Below the pieces are notes generated by a model, which worked only from the letters and a program-made list of their open reading frames with translations, had not been told where the DNA came from and searched no databases. Shown one piece after another: positions 33,348 through 41,620 of a DNA stretch of 64,000 nt. The DNA lies in contig NZ_JFKB01000005.1 of NCBI RefSeq assembly GCF_002115745.1, positions 1 to 64,000 of the forward strand. Reading direction: 5' to 3'. Source of the DNA: Thalassospira alkalitolerans (GTDB lineage: Bacteria > Pseudomonadota > Alphaproteobacteria > Rhodospirillales > Thalassospiraceae). The position numbers were made by a program, and so were the translations under genes. Within the stretch, counting starts at the first letter, position 1. Each line of letters begins with the position of its first letter.

Positions 33348-36300
33348 TCAGTCAATTTGCCACGCGCCGCCACTTCCATAAGCGACGTTGCCGGTTGTCC
33401 CATTCAGAGAGAACGTCGTCGGGGTTATCTTGGTGACGGTCCATGTGCCGTTGGCAGCAGTGTTTCCTGTGATGCCGGTGATTGTCACCTTTGTCCCGGT
33501 CGGCGGTGCGACGGTTGAGGTGATGACAATTGGACTGGCATTGGTTGCGGCAGTGATGTCGAATGCAGAGCAGATGGAATGATGGATTGGATAGGTCGGA
33601 GATGTGTAAGTTCCCCGTGCATTGACCGGCGACCAAGGTGGTGTTTGGGTGCAGCGATAGGGGAAGTTTTCGGTTATCGGGAAGGTTGGCCCCGAAAGCG
33701 GCTGGAAATTATAGGTAACCTGATTGCCAAGTGGTGGTATGGCATTGAAACGCGGTATTTGCAGACCGGTCAGATCGGTCCCGTCAGTCGGGGGGGCCGT
33801 ATTCCCGAGGGCGGAGTTGACTGCCACGGGAAGGCCGTTGGCCTGTTGGGTTGGTGTTGCATAGACCAGCTTGTACTGATTCCAACCGTGATAGGCCGTA
33901 CGCGTAATCGGATGTGGTGGGGCACAATTATCGCATATCCATTTGCCGCCGGATGTGTAGGTGTTGCTGTTTTTACCGGTTGATCCGTTTAAGGTAAAGG
34001 TCGTTGCACCGGTATTTGTGACTGTCCACGTGCCATTGGCAGCAGTGTTTCCGATGATCCCATTGATTGTTACTTGCGATCCAGTTGCTGGGGCGACACC
34101 GGTCGTAATCTCAATCGGGTTGGTACTGGTGGCAGTGGTGGCATTGGTGATTGTCTGGAGCGTTCCGGTCGATAGCCCAGCATTGGTTAGATCAACGGCA
34201 TAGGCCGCACATCCTGTTTCATGACAGGAATAAAGATCGTTCTTTTGCGGGCTACCCCCATTGACCAGACAGGCGGCATCAAGGGCGGCTTTTACACTGC
34301 CGGGATTGCTGAAACTCTTGATTGCCTGAATGCGGCCAAGAAAGTTTTCGCCGGTCGCATAATTTGCCGCGTCACAGGTGCCAAGCGGTGCATAGTTCTG
34401 CCAGACCGGTTTGTCTTCGATCATATAGAAATACAGCGTCTGGCTGGTGGTGTCGTAATAATAGGTCTGGTTGGCGATGAAGGTGGCGATGGTTGTCGTC
34501 CCGGCCAGAAGGTCCGTATAGTTTTGTTCAAAATCCGTCCAGCTGGTTGCCGGGGTGAGTGTTGTCCCGCCGGTATAATTGCCGGTATTGGTACCCCGGT
34601 TGACGCAATCCTGCCAACCGCTGGTTTGTTGTGTTGAGGATAACTTAAAGAAGGTGCCATCACAGGACGGGGCGGCGACCGGCGGGACATAAGGGGCGGG
34701 GGGCCAATTGGCCCCCATATATTTGTCCCCCCATTGGCGTCTCATACGATAGATTTTGATGCTGGTCGGCTCAGAAAGCGGTGCAAAGACACCAATCCGG
34801 TTGACAAAGAATTGGCCCGCCTTTTTCACCGATGGATCGGTATAGCTGAACAGAAGTTTTGGTTCGAATGCTTGCAGGCTTTGGCTGGAAGGTTGATTTT
34901 CAGTGCCGTTCTTGGCGCGGACGGTATATCCCATACGGTCCATCACGAAGGGTTCATAGATCGGTTCCTGACCGCGTCCGTTCAGAAACAGGTTTGGATA
35001 GGTTGTGTCCCCGTAGGCGGGCATGTCGCGGGTGATCTCCACCCGTAATGGCGGAATGTTTGGTGGGCTTGGCACGGATTCAATATTGAGCGTCGCATAG
35101 CGATGCGGGCTCATGAGTGACGTGGCAAGGAAGTTGTTCGGCCCGCGGGAGTGCGGTTCGTCCACGGTGAAATCGGTGGCGTAATAGGTAAGGTTGTTTA
35201 GCGATACCGCCGGGGGTGGGGTGCAATGAGCATCGTTTGATGTGCAGGCGACGTTCATCCCGGCAAGGCGGCCATCCATATCAAGGATGACGGTGGTTTT
35301 ATCGCCATCTTGAAAGGTGCCCATATTGACAGATTCATCATAGACCTGATGCTTGAAGTCGACATTGTCCCAGATGCTGCCCTTGATATATTGGGTTGGC
35401 GGCACGGATTGGGCGTTTGATTGGATCCAGCCCGTGGCGGGGTCACCAGCGTAACCTTTGTAATTCGCCGATGGTGCGGAACCTTTCGGGGCGGAATTAA
35501 CGAGACCTTCGAGCTGACCCGTTGGGTGGATTTTGGCAATGTCGATTGTCGTGAGCAGACGGGCAGCAGGATCGTTGGCGTGAATGCCAGTCGGGTCAGC
35601 GCGGAAATTGACAAAACGGTTGTTTTCAATCCGGGCCGGGCCGTCATAATAGCTGTAGCCCTGAATGTTCATCTTGGCATCGGGGTAGTTCCCCCAATGA
35701 CCGCTAGCCAGAAGGGCGACATCTGTGCATTCCTTTTCCCAATTATTTCCGTTTTGTCCCGTGAAGCTGCAGGCCGGATAGCGATCCACATTGTTGCGGC
35801 TCATCCCGGCAAAGACATTGGCATGGGCCAAATCCCAATAACCCGGCAGGTTGCCTTCGGGCCCACCGCCGCCAGCAAGGGAGACGCCGTAAGGATTGGT
35901 CGCGAACCGGTTATCGTGTAGTGCCATAAAGATTGAACGGCTCCATAGGCCCCGATTGCGTGATCGGGTTGATGTGTTGCCATTCAGCACCAGAACAGGG
36001 GGATAGGTCGCGTCGCTCCAACTGCCGCCACTGGTATAGGATCCGTTGCCGCTTGAACCGTTGAGCGAGAAGGTCGTGCTGCTGAGTTTCGTGGTTGTCC
36101 AAGATCCGTTTGCGGCGGTATTCCCCTTGATGTCCGATATGGTAATTTGTGTGCCGGTCGGCGGGACATTATTGCTTGTGATTGTGATTGGGGCGTTGGC
36201 GATACTGGCGATGTCGCCTTGCATGGCCCACGAACCACCATTGTGCGATAGCCCACCCGTTCCGCTGGCCTCTGAATCTTTGAGTGTGAAGCCAGAGGAA

Positions 36301-39014
36301 GTTGACTCTTTGATCTTCCATGTCCCATTCACAGCCGAGTTTTGCCCTGTAATGATGACGGTTGCCCCATTTGGAGGAACTGGAAACGATGTATCAGGAA
36401 AGGTGATGACAATCGGGCTTGTGGGACTTGCCTTGCTTGCCTTCAGGATTGGTTGCTGTTCGAAAGTCCATGTGCCGCCCTGTGGGGGAGCCCCGGTAAG
36501 ATGGGCGTTTTCTATGCCAAAAGATTTTTGCGCCTGATTAATATCGCTGATTGGCCAAGTGCCATTGGTCTTTTTTCCGATGCCGGCAATCGTGACGGTA
36601 TAGGTGCCCGAGTTCAGATTGGTCGGTAACGCACCGGAACTGGTGACGATAATGGGGGGATTGGTTGCGCCGGTAATTTGATATGCCGCCGTTGACAGCA
36701 ACGGTGCCGGGTTAGAGGCATTGTTAATTGCATCCGGCGCGGTGTCGATCCCGTTATAACACCCATGTGTGCGGTTACCGGTAAATTCGGGATAGGCGCT
36801 TTCTTGTGACGGGTCCTGGGAGATGATCCAATAACCACGTCCCTGTGCCTGACATCCGGCGACGGAATTATTGACAAAGACGTTGCCGGGATTGGTGATC
36901 CAGAAGCCGCCCGGATGATAGGTGTCGGGACCTTGATAAGGACCAAGTGCTTGATTGGTATTTGAGATGTAGGAATTCTCACCAGACAAAGACGTGTCAG
37001 CAATTCCGTTTATTGTGTACCAGCTGGGCGTGATGGCATTAGAGGCCTGAAGGTTGTCGCCATCCCAATATTGGCTGCCGCCGGTGAGCGGATAGGTATA
37101 GGTGCTTTGGGCGGCCATGGTGCCGGCAATGTGGTTGCGTATGAACTGGTTGCCGGTGATGTCGGTGCCGTCTTCAAGATAGACACCCTGACCGACGGTT
37201 CGAACACAGACATTGTTATAGAATTTTGCGTTTGCCGTGTGATGGGCCACGAAGCATTTGTTATAGGCATGATGAACGCTGACATCCTGAACAAGGATAT
37301 TGTCCATTGTCCAGACAGGGGTGCCGATCAGGGTGCCATTGCCGGTTGATTCTTTGAGGGCAAAGGTTGTGGTGGTGGGATTGGCCACCATCCATGTGCC
37401 ATTGGCAGCATTGTTTCCTTGAGCGCCAGAAATCCGCACCATGGACCCGTTAGGCGGAACCATGGATGAGGTGACGACGATTGGGGTGGTGTTTGTGGCG
37501 GCGGTGATTGCCATTTGTGGCAGGTGATGCAGATGGACCGGATAGCGCCCGACAAAGGGCTGACCGAATTTTTCGATCTCGACACCAACCAGATTGAGGA
37601 TCGGTGCGGGTTTGCCATGGGCGCTTACCATTGCAACCAGATGCCCGCCGGTAAAGTGATTTGCATCGCCAGAACGCCCTGCCACTGATGTCAATTTGAT
37701 GTTGCGTGACAACAACGCGACTTCGGCGCGTTCATCAATGCCGTAATTTTGATCCGGGCCGTCATAGAAGCTTTTGGCTTGGAAACTGACATCAATCGGG
37801 TTGGCGCCCGTAATGACGGATTGGGTTGTATTGGCAGGGAAAAAGCCGGGGGTGGGGGCCTTGCCGCCAAAGTGGTAATGCTTGAGCGGTTGACTGAGTG
37901 TGACCTGGCTGACTTGTGTCTGTGCAGTGCCGCCGCTTGTATAGCTCCCGTTGCCGATTGCGGTGTTAAGCGCAAATGTTGTGTCGCTTTGTTTGGTGAC
38001 GATCCATGTTCCGTTGGCGGCGGTGTTTCCTTTAACACCTGTGATTGTGACGGTTGCACCTGTTTCAGGTGCAGTTGACGCGGTGACAACAATCGGCGTT
38101 GCATGGGTTGCGTCGGTGATTGTCATGGCGCTTTGATTGGGGTCGCGGACCGGTGTTATGGCGCTGATCTGGACAATTTCGGTCTGATGGGACGAGAAGC
38201 TGGTGGTTGCGACTGAAATCCAGTCACCCGCAACCCAGTCAACGTCACCCGCCAAGGTTAGTACTGTATCGGAATTTGTTGATGGCACGGGGGCGCTGAC
38301 ATTTGCGCTGTCATTATAGCTTGCAGGCCCTGCGGGCGCAGCAAGGTAGCTCCAGCTATTGGTGCCCTGATGGGTATTGATAAAGGCGGGGCTGGCTTTT
38401 GGGTTGTTATTGATGCCGTCAGGCCATGCTGACAGCCCATGTCCCCCGAATAATGCAATCTTGCCGCCATCCATCACAGTAATATCGCGGGAATTTGGTG
38501 TTGCATTTGTGGTGGTAACGATTGGTGACGGCCCGATAGCTTTCGGGGCAGGGGATACAGACAAATTGCCAGCCATGACAATTTTGATTTTGTTTTGGAT
38601 CGGTGCACCGCGCGACCCGGCAAGCATTTGACCGCCATCCTTGACGAGGAAGGAGTTGGCATAGAGGGTCATGGACTTGTCTTCGAAGGAAAGTGTACCG
38701 CCAGAGCCGATTACGACGGGGCGCAATGGTGCGGTGATCTTGCTTTCGCTTTGGGCATCAGTGGCATGGATGACGACATCTTTGCAGGGAGATGTGCCAC
38801 CGATTTGAAGGCTCATGCCTTGTGGGATGGGGATGCCGTCATATTTGGCCAATATAGCGCCCTGACAATTCGTGTCGGCCAAAGCGTCAGAGAGGGACAT
38901 GTTCGCAGCATGGGCCGGAATGGCCGCAGTGATGGAGACTATGGTCAAAATTGCCTTGATTATGGTGGGAATTTTGCCAGAGGCCGGACTCCAGGCCGAT
39001 AGTTGTGTGAACAT
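33348..39014 (-). CDS. Giant secreted G8/beta-helix protein (CEMIP-like) with inserted beta repeats
   Basis: An 1888-residue exported protein. A signal peptide (about residues 1-37, AHA-ANM) is followed by a G8-like region (40-285) and a parallel beta-helix core with signatures of the CEMIP/TMEM2 group: YGIDERAEVALLSRNIKLTS, FVGRYPVHLHH (488-497) and SVHHAYNKCFVAHH followed by GQGVYLEDGTDITGNQF. Seven copies of a 65-80 residue module (consensus TGxTGNTAANGTWTVT..TTFSLNGSTGNGSYTSGG) sit at residues 298-364, 502-570, 777-853, 857-933, 934-1002, 1620-1694 and 1817-1887. CEMIP-type relatives act on hyaluronan; activity on a polysaccharide here is inference. AGGGGGG precedes the ATG. Confidence 0.75.
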   Translation of the reverse strand: MFTQLSAWSPASGKIPTIIKAILTIVSITAAIPAHAANMSLSDALADTNCQGAILAKYDGIPIPQGMSLQIGGTSPCKDVVIHATDAQSESKITAPLRPVVIGSGGTLSFEDKSMTLYANSFLVKDGGQMLAGSRGAPIQNKIKIVMAGNLSVSPAPKAIGPSPIVTTTNATPNSRDITVMDGGKIALFGGHGLSAWPDGINNNPKASPAFINTHQGTNSWSYLAAPAGPASYNDSANVSAPVPSTNSDTVLTLAGDVDWVAGDWISVATTSFSSHQTEIVQISAITPVRDPNQSAMTITDATHATPIVVTASTAPETGATVTITGVKGNTAANGTWIVTKQSDTTFALNTAIGNGSYTSGGTAQTQVSQVTLSQPLKHYHFGGKAPTPGFFPANTTQSVITGANPIDVSFQAKSFYDGPDQNYGIDERAEVALLSRNIKLTSVAGRSGDANHFTGGHLVAMVSAHGKPAPILNLVGVEIEKFGQPFVGRYPVHLHHLPQMAITAATNTTPIVVTSSMVPPNGSMVRISGAQGNNAANGTWMVANPTTTTFALKESTGNGTLIGTPVWTMDNILVQDVSVHHAYNKCFVAHHTANAKFYNNVCVRTVGQGVYLEDGTDITGNQFIRNHIAGTMAAQSTYTYPLTGGSQYWDGDNLQASNAITPSWYTINGIADTSLSGENSYISNTNQALGPYQGPDTYHPGGFWITNPGNVFVNNSVAGCQAQGRGYWIISQDPSQESAYPEFTGNRTHGCYNGIDTAPDAINNASNPAPLLSTAAYQITGATNPPIIVTSSGALPTNLNSGTYTVTIAGIGKKTNGTWPISDINQAQKSFGIENAHLTGAPPQGGTWTFEQQPILKASKASPTSPIVITFPDTSFPVPPNGATVIITGQNSAVNGTWKIKESTSSGFTLKDSEASGTGGLSHNGGSWAMQGDIASIANAPITITSNNVPPTGTQITISDIKGNTAANGSWTTTKLSSTTFSLNGSSGNGSYTSGGSWSDATYPPVLVLNGNTSTRSRNRGLWSRSIFMALHDNRFATNPYGVSLAGGGGPEGNLPGYWDLAHANVFAGMSRNNVDRYPACSFTGQNGNNWEKECTDVALLASGHWGNYPDAKMNIQGYSYYDGPARIENNRFVNFRADPTGIHANDPAARLLTTIDIAKIHPTGQLEGLVNSAPKGSAPSANYKGYAGDPATGWIQSNAQSVPPTQYIKGSIWDNVDFKHQVYDESVNMGTFQDGDKTTVILDMDGRLAGMNVACTSNDAHCTPPPAVSLNNLTYYATDFTVDEPHSRGPNNFLATSLMSPHRYATLNIESVPSPPNIPPLRVEITRDMPAYGDTTYPNLFLNGRGQEPIYEPFVMDRMGYTVRAKNGTENQPSSQSLQAFEPKLLFSYTDPSVKKAGQFFVNRIGVFAPLSEPTSIKIYRMRRQWGDKYMGANWPPAPYVPPVAAPSCDGTFFKLSSTQQTSGWQDCVNRGTNTGNYTGGTTLTPATSWTDFEQNYTDLLAGTTTIATFIANQTYYYDTTSQTLYFYMIEDKPVWQNYAPLGTCDAANYATGENFLGRIQAIKSFSNPGSVKAALDAACLVNGGSPQKNDLYSCHETGCAAYAVDLTNAGLSTGTLQTITNATTATSTNPIEITTGVAPATGSQVTINGIIGNTAANGTWTVTNTGATTFTLNGSTGKNSNTYTSGGKWICDNCAPPHPITRTAYHGWNQYKLVYATPTQQANGLPVAVNSALGNTAPPTDGTDLTGLQIPRFNAIPPLGNQVTYNFQPLSGPTFPITENFPYRCTQTPPWSPVNARGTYTSPTYPIHHSICSAFDITAATNASPIVITSTVAPPTGTKVTITGITGNTAANGTWTVTKITPTTFSLNGTTGNVAYGSGGAWQID
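33354..33566 (-). repeat. Beta module R7 at the very C terminus
   Basis: Encodes residues 1817-1887 with GITGNTAANGTWTVTK; the protein ends one residue later. Confidence 0.7.
33933..34157 (-). repeat. Beta module R6 of the giant secreted protein
   Basis: Encodes residues 1620-1694 with GIIGNTAANGTWTVTN and SNTYTSGG, followed by CDNC. Confidence 0.7.
36009..36686 (-). repeat. Three near-tandem beta modules R3-R5
   Basis: Encode residues 777-853, 857-933 and 934-1002. R3 and R4 are diverged (KKTNGTWPISD, SAVNGTWKIKE); R5 keeps the full core DIKGNTAANGSWTTTK and GNGSYTSGG. Confidence 0.65.
37305..37511 (-). repeat. Beta module R2, inside the CEMIP-like core
   Basis: Encodes residues 502-570 (GAQGNNAANGTWMVAN core). 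It separates GRYPVHLHH from SVHHAYNKC, elements that are close together in CEMIP-type proteins. Confidence 0.7.
37923..38123 (-). repeat. Beta module R1 of the giant secreted protein
   Basis: Encodes residues 298-364, with the core GVKGNTAANGTWIVTK and NGSYTSGG. It lies between the G8-like region and the beta-helix. Confidence 0.7.
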
Positions 39015-39205
39015 TAGTACCCCCCCTAAATGTATTCTTATGCGCGCATTATACTGGTGCTAATCTCCGTTTAATAGCAATTGGTTTTTTAGCTGTTGCT
39101 AATTTCGGGTCGTCTGTGGGGGCTGCTGCGTGTGAGGGCTTGCCCGGTGCGGTGGTTTTGACCATGGTGGGGTCGAAAAATGATTTGGTGATGAAAGGCT
39201 TGGAT

Positions 39206-39532
39206 ATGCTGGCGTGGGTTTATCTTTTTGTGGCCATTCTTCTTGAGGTGGTCGGGACGGTGTCGCTTAAGCTGTCTAACGGGTTTTCCGATTGGCGGTT
39301 TGCCGCCCTTAGCCTGTCGCTTTACGGGGTGAGCATCTGGGTGCTGTCGATGACGCTTAAAACCATCCCGGTCAGTACGGCCTATGCGGTTTGGTCGGGG
39401 CTTGGTACTGCGGCGATTGCGGTGATCGGGATGGTGTTTTTCAAGGAGCCGATGACCGTCTTTAAAGGCATGTTTTTGTTAATGATTATCGGCGGTGTTG
39501 TTGGGCTTAACGCGGTGGCGGGCAAGCATTAG
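39206..39532 (+). CDS. Small multidrug resistance transporter, EmrE/Qac subtype
   Basis: A 108-residue four-helix protein. The first helix carries the essential Glu in LLEVVGTVSLKLSNGF, and STAYAVWSGLGTAAIAVIG is the dimer-interface helix. EVVGT rather than EVVWA places it with EmrE/Qac drug exporters and not the guanidinium exporters (Gdx/SugE). The frame opens earlier (39116), but M39206 gives the standard SMR length and has GAAAGG upstream; ATG 39191 is an alternative. It converges on ridA with a shared terminator. Confidence 0.84.
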   Translation: MLAWVYLFVAILLEVVGTVSLKLSNGFSDWRFAALSLSLYGVSIWVLSMTLKTIPVSTAYAVWSGLGTAAIAVIGMVFFKEPMTVFKGMFLLMIIGGVVGLNAVAGKH

Positions 39533-39559
39533 GGACTGATTTTACTGGATCAGAAATGA

Positions 39560-39591
39560 CAAAAGCCGGGCGTGATGATGCCCGGCTTTTG
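39560..39591. terminator. Bidirectional terminator between SMR and RidA genes
   Basis: CAAAAGCCGGGC (39560-39571) pairs exactly with GCCCGGCTTTTG (39580-39591) around an 8-base loop; A and T tracts at the stem base serve both strands. Confidence 0.82.
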
Positions 39592-39618
39592 CGATGGTAG
39601 TGTTTTTTTTAAGGGCGA

Positions 39619-40083
39619 TCAGGCGACTTCAAAAATGCCGTCGATTTCAACCGCAACACCAAGCGGCAGGGATGCGACGCCAACCGCCGAACGGGCATGT
39701 TTACCCGCATCGCCAAAGACTTCGACCATGGTATCGGACGCGCCGTTGACGACTTTGGGTTGATCGGTGAAATCGGGGGCGGAATTGACAAAGGCGTTCA
39801 GTTTGACAACACGGGTGACGTTATCCAGATCGCCAATTGCGGCCCGGACCTGCGCAATCAGGTTCAGCGCGCACAGGCGGGCGGCTTTCTGGCCGTCTTC
39901 GACCTTAAATTCCTTGCCAAGTTTGCCAAGGAATTTCAACTCGCCATTTTCCATGGTGATCTGGCCCGATACATGGACAAGATTGCCCGACCGGACATAG
40001 GGCAGATAATTGGCCACCGGGGCATTTGCCTGGGGCAGGGTGATGCCGAGTTCGGCAAGGCGGGCGTCGATTTTTCCGGTCAT
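39619..40083 (-). CDS. RidA (YjgF/UK114) family protein
   Basis: A 154-residue member of the Rid family, long-variant type. VRSGNLVHVSGQI, RVVKLNAFVNSAPDFTDQPKV and GKHARSAVGVASLPLGVAVEID match the family; Arg in HARSAVG is the conserved active-site residue. Typical RidA deaminates enamine/imine intermediates; the longer group is less well characterised. The gene is alone, in a region of unlinked housekeeping genes. Confidence 0.85.
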   Translation of the reverse strand: MTGKIDARLAELGITLPQANAPVANYLPYVRSGNLVHVSGQITMENGELKFLGKLGKEFKVEDGQKAARLCALNLIAQVRAAIGDLDNVTRVVKLNAFVNSAPDFTDQPKVVNGASDTMVEVFGDAGKHARSAVGVASLPLGVAVEIDGIFEVA

Positions 40084-40484
40084 GGGGATGATCCTTGTTT
40101 TCTGGTGTGGCGAAACTGTTTCAACTTATCGGCCTTGGCGGGCAAACAAAACCATTTCTTTGTGTGAAACGGCCTTGCGGGATTGGCAAGGTGCAGGAGG
40201 CAACATGGCCCGCCTTTGCAGAGAAAGGATAGAGGCGAATATGCGTGCGCAAGTTTCGTCATGGCCGTGAAGGTGGGCATCAAGACGGCGGTAATGTGGG
40301 GTTCCTGTCGGGGGGCTGCGCTTGCGGTGCGATGGACATATGCCTGCGTGGGTGTGAGGGAAGAGGTTCATAAGCAATGTTGATCGATTGATGAGAAATT
40401 TGGATTTGTCATCGGGCGTAATCCAATGCAAAACCAACCCGTGCCATTTGTCTGGTGCCTGACTGGTTTTATGAAAGTGCCCCG
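40084..40484. other. Intergenic stretch between ridA and an EamA transporter
   Basis: About 400 bases without a convincing gene. A 21-codon frame (40205-40270) starts with ATG behind a good GCAGGAGG site, but encodes only MARLCRERIEANMRAQVSSW plus Pro, and I cannot tell whether it is translated. No terminator or dyad stands out. Confidence 0.3.
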
Positions 40485-41387
40485 ATGTCCGCGATCAAAA
40501 TTTCCAAACCTGCGCTGCATGGTAGCTGGCTTGTCCTGATCGGGGTGATGATCATTAGCCCGGATGCGCTTTTGGTGCGTTTGGTCGAGGCACCGAATAC
40601 GACGACGGCGTTTTGGCGGTTGGCATTGTTGACCGCGACCCTTTTTGCAGTAGCGGTGGTGCAGGGTTTGCGACGGCGTCAAAGCCTTGGCCGGGCGATA
40701 CTGCCAACGCGTGACGAGCTGTTTGCCGGGGTGTTTTACGGCGGCACCAGTGTGTGTTTCATCCTGTCGATCCGCAATACCGATGCGGCCAATACATTGG
40801 TGATCATCGCCGCAACCCCGCTTTTGGCCGGGTTAATCGGGGTGTTTGTGTTTAAACGTGCCCAAGCGATGCGGACATGGGTTGCATCAATTGTGGTGTT
40901 TGGCGCGCTGGCAACCATTGTCGGGGCCGGGTTTGGCGGGGCCAATACGCTGGGCGATGTTTTAGCCCTTGGCACGGCGATTTGTATGGCGTGTTATTTC
41001 AACGTGGTCGGCACGCGCAATCATATCGATGCAATCCGGGCGATGATGATCGGGTCGCTGATGGCGACATTGATCATTGCCCCGGCAGCCGACCCCCGTC
41101 TTGTCAGCGGGTTTGATATGCTGTGGCTGGTGTTGCTGGGCTGTTTGATTTTGCCGTTGTCGTTTGTGTTCATCACCGCCGGGGCCAAGAAAATTCCGGC
41201 GGCCGAGGCCGGGCTGATCATGTTGAACGAGGCGATTTTCGGGTCGCTTTTGGTCTGGCTGGTGATTGATGAAGCGCCAAGTCAGACCACGCTTGTCTGC
41301 GGGGTGATTGTGATCGTGACATTGGCGACACATAGTTATCTGGCCTTGCGCGAGAGCCGCAGGCGGTTGCGTAGGGCCGCGGTTTAA
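40485..41387 (+). CDS. EamA/DMT-family transporter
   Basis: A 300-residue drug/metabolite transporter with about ten membrane segments in two EamA halves. Typical elements are SPDALLVRLVEAPNTTTAFWR near the start, FYGGTSVCFILSIRNTDAANTLVI and AGLIMLNEAIFGSLLVWLVIDEAP. The substrate cannot be read. The frame also opens at GTG 40455; ATG 40485 gives the more usual N terminus. No neighbour suggests a pathway. Confidence 0.82.
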   Translation: MSAIKISKPALHGSWLVLIGVMIISPDALLVRLVEAPNTTTAFWRLALLTATLFAVAVVQGLRRRQSLGRAILPTRDELFAGVFYGGTSVCFILSIRNTDAANTLVIIAATPLLAGLIGVFVFKRAQAMRTWVASIVVFGALATIVGAGFGGANTLGDVLALGTAICMACYFNVVGTRNHIDAIRAMMIGSLMATLIIAPAADPRLVSGFDMLWLVLLGCLILPLSFVFITAGAKKIPAAEAGLIMLNEAIFGSLLVWLVIDEAPSQTTLVCGVIVIVTLATHSYLALRESRRRLRRAAV

Positions 41388-41620
41388 TCGCTGCTTTGAC
41401 ATCAAGATCACCACATCACTTTTAACATTAGCCCATATCGGGGCGGGGCTTGTGTGTTCAGGTTGCTGTCAGGTTGGGCTGATAGGCATTGGGGACCGGT
41501 TGATTTGGCCGGTTGCCCCACGTATCGGATTGATTCCGGCCCTGTTGGTTCCGTTGCCAAACGCGGACTGACATCGCAGCGCAGACGTGGGGCATTTAGC
41601 CCTTATGTGTGCGAGTGCCG

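Noticed and set aside
34221-35048. Two forward frames inside the giant secreted-protein gene
   Set aside because: The reverse frame is continuous for 1888 codons with repeated modules; these frames have no independent support.
33354-38123. CRISPR-like or DNA-level tandem array in the giant gene
   Set aside because: The repeats are protein modules with diverged DNA and uneven spacing, not short direct repeats with spacers.
39015-39205. Guanidine riboswitch before the SMR gene
   Set aside because: No ACGR loop pair or ykkC-like core is visible, and the protein has the EmrE/Qac signature and not the guanidinium-exporter one.
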